This document shows, one piece after another, positions 1-7,387 of a DNA stretch of 10,592 bases. How positions within the stretch are numbered: position 1 is the first letter of the stretch; every line of letters starts with the position of its first letter. The DNA is from Podila epigama (lineage: Eukaryota; Mortierellomycota; Mortierellomycetes; Mortierellales; Mortierellaceae), in contig JAAAVE010000830.1 of assembly GCA_015679605.1 (NCBI GenBank), forward strand, positions 2,445 to 13,036, read 5' to 3'. The translations under genes and the position numbers were made by a program. Below the pieces are notes generated by a model. It saw only the letters and a list, made by a program, of their open reading frames with translations, was not told the origin of the DNA and made no database searches.

Positions 1-1202
<1,202 letters not shown>

Positions 1203-1765
1203 GCTAGTGTATGGTTGATTTCGATGATGCTGCTGGTGATGAAAGAATGAATTAAAAGAGATGTGATGTGATGTGAAAAAAAAAAAAAAGTAAAAAAAGT
1301 GATTGTGAAGATGTGATTGTGTGGGAAGAGGCGGGAAGAGAGAGAAAGAGAAAGGAAGAAAAAAGAGAGTGTTCAGTTCAGTTCAATTCTGTGTTCTGTC
1401 AAGAGAAGAGTCCTCAATGGCACGTGATACGCTGTCAAATCAAATGGTACAAGAACATGCCTGATGCCTGGGCGATGACCACCCAGCTGAGCAGCAGAAA
1501 AAAAAAAGCTGTGTTCTCGTGGAAGGAGGTGTGTTATTATTATCACATCGACAATACCACATTGCCATTGTCCTCGACGTGCTTTAGATCTCTGTCTGAC
1601 ACACACTCTTTGCTATAAACTCACAAACAACACCCCAAAAACTCCCTTCAGGAAACGTTTTTGTTCATCAGTAAAAGACTCGTTTTTATGTGTTATATGC
1701 AGCGAGTACAGTGGTATTGTCATGATACTATGGCGAGATGGGAAAAAAAGGGCGGAGGCACCAAT
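1203..1765 (-). promoter_or_regulatory. Rab7 promoter and 5' leader / spacer to the upstream gene
   Basis: These 563 bp separate the Rab7 start from the stop of the co-oriented gene upstream. The leader on the minus strand is pyrimidine-rich, with repeated CACAT (around 1258-1275) and a T-tract. On that strand 1427-1421 reads TCACGTG, a palindromic E-box with the ATCACGTG context typical of Cbf1-type bHLH sites, about 220 bp from the ATG. A TTTATAG motif near 1613-1619 could be TATA-like but is far from the start. The stretch also contains the upstream gene's 3' UTR. No coding gene is seen here. Confidence 0.5.
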
Positions 1766-3040
1766 TCAGGATGGGATTCGAGTATACCGGCGGCCATACC
1801 GTACAACCAGTCCATCCGTATCGACTTCGACCAATGTAGGATCTTCGTCGTCCTGCCAACACTCGACCAAACAGAGTCCCTCACGGTGACCTGGTCCCAC
1901 ATATGCCATCTGCGTTTGCACCGGCCGCAATTCCAAGTCTGGAAAAGACAAGAGCGCACTCCGCTCAGTCGCACAGTCCTCGAACGACAGACTGGCCAAG
2001 TACTCGGCCATGTCCTCTGGGGCAACGCCTTGAGTTGCCCGCCGGAGAGGGAACAGCATCGTGCTAGGGCTGATGCCATTACCCAAATCAAGATGTACAC
2101 AGCCGTCCAGCTCTGGCAAATGTTCATATTTTTTTGGTCCTATCAGACTCGTTGTCGAGCTCGATTTCGAAAGACTCTTGGTCGGCGTGCCTGAAAAGTT
2201 GACTGTCGGACTCGTTGCTTTGGGTGTACTTGGTGAATGAGGCAGAGATGCCTGTTGTTGCTGAGATGTTGCGGTTGATGTGGTTGGTGTTGAAGCTTGG
2301 GTAGATGAGGATGGGGACGAGGCGCTTAGTGGAATTGCGCCTAGTGGAGTTGCTGTCGAAAATCGTTTGGAGGCCCTCTTGAAGCCCTTTGGGGGTGGGG
2401 TCCAGGTCAGGTTGATCTTTTCGAACGGTATGGAGCACTCCGAGTCGGAAGAGGATGAATAGCAGCTGGTGGAATCTGAGAGATTGGCGTCAGCGTCCTG
2501 CATACTACAATGACTACTTGCACTCTCAGACACACAGCCGGGACTGCTGCTGAGACTATCGGTCTGCGACACGGACGATGGACCGGTCAAGCCCAGAGGT
2601 GAGGAAACGGCTGTGTTGGTGTTGCTATTGTTCGAGGCGAGGGCGATTCCTGATCGGTAGAAACTCCTTGTCCTGTTGAGGCGGTATTCTGTCACTTTGT
2701 ACCAGCGCTGGTCCTGGTCCACCTCGAGTACGAGCCGTTTTTCCTGACTGCCAAACATGGACGAGATTTTGACCTTGCGCGTCATCCATCCCTGGTCCAG
2801 GACGATCGTGTACTGAATGTATCCAGGGCGCTGGCCCGAGATGAGGATTTCGCCCTTGATCATGTGAGCAGCATCCATGTGCTTGGAGTGGGTGAGGGAC
2901 ATGTACTCCATTGAGCTCTTGGTGAGGCCCCGATAGATAACATGGCGTCCCACCAATGATCCTGCAGAGGGAGGTGGTGTGTATGGCCGAGGCGAAGACA
3001 TTGTTGGTGAGATGGAGGAAGAGGGTGTAGTATCTGTCAT
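1766..3040 (-). CDS. Putative glycolipid-binding (PA1994/DUF1089-like) domain protein with large low-complexity insert
   Basis: A single uninterrupted frame of 424 residues from the first in-frame ATG (MTDTTPSSS). A second ATG at 3001 (MSSPRP) has A at -3 and is also possible; it would give 411 residues. Residues about 32-116 (GRHVIYRGL... to RWYKV) and about 306-424 (HLPELDGCVHLDLG, SPSTMLFPLRR, LSFPDLELRPVQTQ, VDTDGLVVRYGRRY) together match the pattern of the putative glycolipid-binding family known from the Pseudomonas PA1994 structure. That fold is a beta-rich, LolA/lipoprotein-carrier-like cup; its ligand role is inferred from structure and not proven. Between the halves lie about 190 residues rich in Ser/Thr/Pro with a QQQQ run. 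There is no signal peptide or membrane segment, so a cytosolic or nuclear location is likely. The gene lies upstream of Rab7 on the same strand but has its own promoter. The family call is good; the cellular function is unknown. Confidence 0.8.
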   Translation of the reverse strand: MTDTTPSSSISPTMSSPRPYTPPPSAGSLVGRHVIYRGLTKSSMEYMSLTHSKHMDAAHMIKGEILISGQRPGYIQYTIVLDQGWMTRKVKISSMFGSQEKRLVLEVDQDQRWYKVTEYRLNRTRSFYRSGIALASNNSNTNTAVSSPLGLTGPSSVSQTDSLSSSPGCVSESASSHCSMQDADANLSDSTSCYSSSSDSECSIPFEKINLTWTPPPKGFKRASKRFSTATPLGAIPLSASSPSSSTQASTPTTSTATSQQQQASLPHSPSTPKATSPTVNFSGTPTKSLSKSSSTTSLIGPKKYEHLPELDGCVHLDLGNGISPSTMLFPLRRATQGVAPEDMAEYLASLSFEDCATERSALLSFPDLELRPVQTQMAYVGPGHREGLCLVECWQDDEDPTLVEVDTDGLVVRYGRRYTRIPS

Positions 3041-3069
3041 GGGATTTATCGTGTATGTCGGTCTCGGTG

Positions 3070-3220
3070 TAGTATGTGTGGATGTGTGGATATGTGTGTG
3101 TGTGTGGATGTGGTATCGTATCAAACGCAGGGAAAGTCGTTAGGGAGAGTTGAGCTCAAATGTGTTGGTGTGTCTTCCGTGTGTTTGTGTGTGTGTGTGC
3201 GTGCGTGAGTGTGTGTGTGT
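3070..3220 (+). repeat. GT-rich (CA on minus strand) microsatellite region
   Basis: Two GT-rich stretches, one near 3070-3110 and one at about 3170-3220, with long alternating purine-pyrimidine runs. They lie in the leader of the minus-strand gene and could form Z-DNA; this is an inference from composition only. Confidence 0.7.
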
Positions 3221-3435
3221 AGAGCGTCGTAAATGTGATTCAAACGTGCAACGAGTTGAGGTGAAATAAGGCGAAGGGTGAGGTGAGGCGAGGTAGGGAA
3301 GCAAGTAGATCAGTAGAGGGTCAAGTTAAGTTGACAAGGGTAAGTAGGAAGAAGGTAATATCAAGGTAGGTTGGTCGAAGCAAAAAGGATAGCAGTGAGG
3401 TGTGTGGTGTAGATGGAAGTAAAGGTGGAAGTAAA

Positions 3436-3482
3436 GGCGGATGGATGGTGGAAGGGAAGGTGGATGGATGGTGTGTATGGAT
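3436..3482 (+). repeat. GGATGGAT-type repeat
   Basis: Interrupted tandem GGAT/GGATGGTG units in a purine-rich stretch. Similar short GGAT/GAAT runs occur at about 4061-4092. Both are simple sequence with no coding signal. Confidence 0.6.
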
Positions 3483-3813
3483 AGACGTAACAGAAAGAGC
3501 TTTGTGAAAAAGGAGGATAGGGAATGGAAAAGGGAACAAGAAATGGACAAGGAAGAAGAAAAAGGTGTAAAAAAAATAATAATAAAAGGGTATGAAATAA
3601 TAAAAATGAGCAAAGGGCTTTTTTTGGGCAATGGTCTTGTCAATGGTTGTTGTCAATGGTTTGGATGGGGTGCAAAGCACAAAGCAGCATGTGTGTGTAC
3701 AGTACAATACATCCATGTATGGGGGGAGAAAAGGGGAGTTTGGGTTGCAAACCTCGCTTTCTTTACAACTGAATGAATGTACCTTTTTTACCTTTACTCA
3801 GTTCTGTTTACAT

Positions 3814-3842
3814 TCACTCACTCACTCACTCACTCACTCACT
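3814..3842 (+). repeat. (TCAC)n microsatellite
   Basis: About seven uninterrupted tandem TCAC units. Simple-sequence repeat in the spacer. Confidence 0.9.
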
Positions 3843-4824
3843 CCTTCTGTTGACCTGCATTGCATTTGAGCCATCTCTATCCACACACACATGCCCATTC
3901 ACACATCCCATCACCCCAACCATCCACACAAAACATGCTCAACAGGAGGCTGACTAGGAAAGGAGGGGGGGAGAGAAGTAAAGTGTCAACAAAGTAAACA
4001 AAGACAGACACAGAAACCATCCACAGCAAACCCCCTCAGATACAATTCTTGACTTGATGAATGACTGGATGAATGACTGGATGGATGGATGTGACATGTG
4101 GGATATGGAAAATGAATGAATACACGGATCAAAAAAGGAACCGCCGGTCGTCGGCATTAGCATGGGCAATGGATCCTGAACATTGAGGTCTTGAATATGA
4201 ACATGAACATGGGATACAATCTATTCCACTCCAGATAAGGTGAATGGAGGCAAAGCATGAGCATGAGCATTGGGATGAGGGTAAAGGTGAGAGTGTTGGA
4301 AGCATGGGAGCAATCGAGAAAAGGGAGCACTTTTTCATTTTTGTTTCTACAGGTGCTTCTGTCTCTGTCGTTTACCTTTTTGCCCTTTTTCACCACACTC
4401 GTCATGTCATTGTTGCTGTTGTCAATGCTTGATGTTGTATGATGACTGTGCACAAAAAATAAAAAATAAAGAGGCAATACTCTTCACATTACATTGCACA
4501 TTTGCACATTTTGAGCCATCGCACAGTCAGTCATACACAGCTTACAGCAAACAACATGCAACATGCTCTCGCCATGTTGTTCTCGCGTGCAATCCAAATG
4601 TTGAGGTAAAATAAAAGGAACAATGGAAAATCCTCATTCAAAGTCTTCCCAAGGGGGAAGAGAAAGGGGATAGGCAGGTCCATGGAAAGAAGAAAGGACG
4701 ACAACGAAAAGAAGGAAAAAGAAAACAAAAAAAAAAAAAGACAGGGACCAGAAAGAACAACGCGCCTCACACAATCACGCGTTAACATGTGTATATGCCT
4801 CATGGAGTTTGGGTATGGCTACAG

Positions 4825-4917
4825 CAAGGGGCATGATAAGAATGCATGGGTTCTTGTGGCCCATGTACAGCATGGCATGGTCATTCTTTTTTGGCTAGGT
4901 TCTTGACCATGCCCTTG
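4825..4917. repeat. Nested imperfect inverted repeat
   Basis: Outer arms CAAGGGGCATG (4825-4835) and CATGCCCTTG (4908-4917) pair with one bulged G. Inside, AAGAATG (4838-4844) pairs with CATTCTT (4882-4888), and CATGGG (4845-4850) pairs with CCCATG (4860-4865). An alternative 10-bp perfect pairing is GGCATGGTCA (4874-4883) with TGACCATGCC (4904-4913). An RNA or cruciform hairpin of about 90 nt is possible. No element or gene is identified with it. Confidence 0.5.
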
Positions 4918-5165
4918 ACTTTACTCGTACCGTTGGGTTGGGCATATGTCTTTTGATTCTTTTCTTTGGTCGCATGCGATCGACATTGCTGTCCTATCCT
5001 CATGTCCTGTCCTGTGCAACCGACCTGAGGACATGGGTTTAGCTATGGTGTAACAGCCATCGTGGGTGATGTGCCCAATGCTTTTCTCATTCATCTCGTT
5101 ATTCTCGTGGTGTGTGTGTGTGGTGGGGCTCCACTTATTAATAGCTCTCTTTATTTTAAATCATA

Positions 5166-5270
5166 ACCTTGACCGTTGACCGTTGACCGTTGATCATTCA
5201 CCACTGACCATTGAATTGACCTCTAACCATTGACCATGAACCATGGACCATGGACCATTGACCATGGACC
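5166..5270 (+). repeat. Degenerate 7-bp minisatellite, unit ACCRTTG/ACCATGG
   Basis: About 13 head-to-tail 7-mers: ACCGTTG three times in a row (5172-5192), then ACCACTG, ACCATTG, a short interruption, and ACCATTG, ACCATGA, ACCATGG, ACCATGG, ACCATTG, ACCATGG (5226-5267). Phase is kept within each block. Each copy creates TGACC or GGACC junctions. Confidence 0.85.
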
Positions 5271-6000
5271 ACTTGCTGGGCAATACATGATGCCCATGAC
5301 CATTTCTCATTGATTACACTTGGATCATGGTTAACAATTCATTCTATCATCGACAGACCAAACATTGGAAGATACATTGTGCTATATTGTTGCAAGTCGT
5401 AGCCATAACAAACACATCCGACTGTTTCATGTGCCTTTTTGTCAACCATGTCCATGTCCAGCATGCTCATTTGCGAGGGAGAAAGAGACCATTAGGCTTC
5501 AATGATCCCTGTAAACAAAAAATAAAAAGAAAAGATATTGTGCTCAGATTTATTTCCATGACATGCAAACCCCATTTGAGTGTGTAAAAAAAGAAAATGC
5601 TCTCAGTCGTCCATGATGACCATTGACACTCTTTTTCTAATACTTTGTTCGTAAATGGTAAACGGCAATTTCAATATATTCATTTTATGACAACAGAAAA
5701 GAGAAAAAGAGCAATCGATCATGATGGCCCTCGTGAATTGTGACAAGACAGAGCGATTTTCTGTATTTGCAAAGCATCTAGAAATACGGTCAAAGAGACA
5801 TCCATTCATTATTGACCAAAGTAACCCACACACTTATGCTCTCTTTCTCATCGACAATGAAACCCATGTCACCGAGGAAATACAAAAAGAGAGAGAGAGA
5901 GAGAAAAATGACTTGCTAATCATTTCCATCTTTGTCTTCTTCCCTCCCTTCCTCGATGTTGTTTCGACCATGGACTATGAAGTGTATTGACATACCATGC

Positions 6001-6025
6001 AAAAAAAAAAAAAAAAAAAAAAAAA
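6001..6025 (+). repeat. A25 homopolymer tract
   Basis: Twenty-five consecutive A residues in the spacer. It could be slippage-grown simple sequence or the tail of a retroposed copy; no coding or RNA-gene-like body is recognisable upstream. Confidence 0.8.
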
Positions 6026-6150
6026 TAGAAAACAAGGTTAATGCCTTGAGGGCGGCTCACTTTTGTGTCCGATCACAATGGAAGGACGAAAACAAGAAGG
6101 GCCTTTTCTAGGGAAAGGGAGGGTCCTTTTTACTACTCCTGCATCTTCAC

Positions 6151-6200
6151 ATACACACACATTCACACACATTCACGCACATTCACATACATTCACACAC
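6151..6200 (+). repeat. 10-bp tandem repeat, unit close to ATTCACACAC
   Basis: Five consecutive 10-bp units with few differences (ATACACACAC, ATTCACACAC, ATTCACGCAC, ATTCACATAC, ATTCACACAC). CA-rich simple sequence with no gene attached. Confidence 0.8.
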
Positions 6201-7201
6201 GGACGCAACTCCCTAGATGCATTCCGTCTCTGTCTCCTTGATTTTGTCTGTCAGGGATAGAGAAAGAAAGAAGCAGATGTATGTGAGCGCGAAAAAAAGT
6301 GACTGGAGAGAAACTGCCCAAGGTACCATGCAACCACCACCACCATCCTTCACCATGGTGCAACCACCACCAGACAACAGAAATGGCCCCATCTTGCAAC
6401 CGTGCATGATGCCGCTTTCCAACTGCACAAAAACAAATGTCCCCGATCGACAGACAGTGCGCCTAGTCTTCAGAGATATTTGTTCTCCTTTGCCTTCCTC
6501 TCATGCTTTCCCGCTTCCCCCCCTTCTTCCGCCTAGCCTCCTTGTAGTCATCTCATGTTTTCAGTTGTTTCTTTCCTAGAACATTTTGCCTGTACCATTG
6601 CATTGTATCGCGTTCATCTAAACGAAGCTGTTAGTAGTAGATTCAAAACTGACACACATGCCAATGGGGGGAAAGCAGGAGTTTGTTGTCATGGTTGTTT
6701 TTAGGTTACCTCATTGTTTTTTGTTACACCTTTTTTTGGTTCTTTTGTCATCAATGTTGTTTGTTTGTTTCCAATGCAACATCTTTTAGTCTTTGCTTGC
6801 ATTGCCACCACAACTATAACAAGGCAATCTAGATCCCATAGGTATTGTCCGAGATGAGGGACACTCTTATTCCAGACGAACCCAATCAACACGATTATTT
6901 TTTCTCTCACTCTGTTCATGACAAAGAACATGATGGTGGCACATCAGGATGGGAAGATAGAATATGGTCCTTTGCTATCCTAACATGTCCTGTCAATGTT
7001 CATGACCAGACAAAAAAGACACTTTTTCTCTAGTCCTCTTACCATGGTCTTTGGTTCTGGGCTTTTACAACATGGGTTTGATAATGTGTGATGGGACGAC
7101 ATGAGGGTCATTGTAGGAGAGGGTCCATCTGGTTTGTGAAAGAATGGCTGCCAGCTCGAGGAACCAACTTGGAAGTCGATGGTAAAGTTTAGTTAAGCGT
7201 G

Positions 7202-7310
7202 CATTCGCATTTCCATTCATTCGATCATTCATTCGTTCGTTCATTCATTCATTCATCAACTCATTCACTCATTCATTCATCCATACGCATACACATTCAT
7301 ACTTTTATTC
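7202..7310 (+). repeat. Degenerate (CATT)n microsatellite upstream of the subtilase
   Basis: Imperfect CATT/CGTT/CATC tetranucleotide units over about 110 bp, ending roughly 30 bp before the TATA-like element of the subtilase gene. It may lie in that promoter as a nucleosome-poor spacer; this is inference. Confidence 0.75.
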
Positions 7311-7341
7311 ATTTTTTTCCCGCCACCAACCAAATCCCGCA

Positions 7342-7349
7342 TTTATAAT
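7342..7349 (+). promoter_or_regulatory. TATA-like element of the subtilase gene
   Basis: TTTATAAT lies 38 bp before the ATG at 7388, with no ATG in between. If used, transcription would start very close to the start codon and the leader would be short. Confidence 0.4.
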
Positions 7350-7387
7350 CCCAAGGAAGGAAAAGAAAACAAGGAACTTGAGCACAC

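Larger units (their letters stand above)
3041..3780 (-). promoter_or_regulatory. Probable promoter/leader of the glycolipid-binding-domain gene
   Basis: On the minus strand this is strongly pyrimidine- and CA-rich, a common style for fungal leaders. CA runs at 3070-3220 lie directly before the start codon, then CT/TCC-rich DNA to about 3480, then an A/T-rich stretch at 3565-3610. I cannot place a TATA box or start site with confidence. Open frames here encode only Phe/Pro/Ser or His/Thr low-complexity peptides and are not called as genes. A spliced leader exon cannot be excluded. Confidence 0.4.
3781..7201. other. Long spacer without a recognisable gene
   Basis: About 3.4 kb in which both strands show only short frames with biased, low-complexity translations (Ser/Phe, His/Thr or Lys/Glu-rich). 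I find no recognisable protein motif, no tRNA A/B-box pair, no rRNA-like segment, and no transposase or reverse transcriptase signature. It contains TCAC, GGAT, AC and GA repeats, a degenerate 7-bp minisatellite, a nested inverted repeat and a 25-nt A tract, described separately. A non-coding transcript or a decayed element is possible but cannot be shown from the sequence. Confidence 0.5.

Noticed and set aside
1661-2194. 177-codon plus-strand frame overlapping the glycolipid-binding gene
   Set aside because: Antisense shadow with no recognisable motif; the opposite strand has a conserved domain and a longer frame.
3041-3124. N-terminal extension of the glycolipid-binding protein to 3124 (His/Thr repeat)
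   Set aside because: The codon at 3124 is TTG, not ATG, and the added peptide is only the translation of the CA repeat. The first in-frame ATG is at 3040.
3321-3716. Minus-strand frames rich in Phe/Pro/Ser
   Set aside because: Low-complexity translation of a pyrimidine-rich leader; no motif and no supporting start or splice signals.
3814-3842. Possible CRISPR or telomere-like array (TCAC, CATT, GGAT runs)
   Set aside because: Units of four bases without spacers are ordinary microsatellites; there is no TTAGGG-type telomere repeat.
5721-5990. 89-codon plus-strand frame in the spacer
   Set aside because: No recognisable motif; includes a GA-repeat-derived Arg/Glu run and lacks promoter support.
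6217-6579. 120-codon plus-strand frame with Pro-rich segments
   Set aside because: Composition follows CCA and CT repeats, there is no promoter or family match, and no plausible neighbouring exon.
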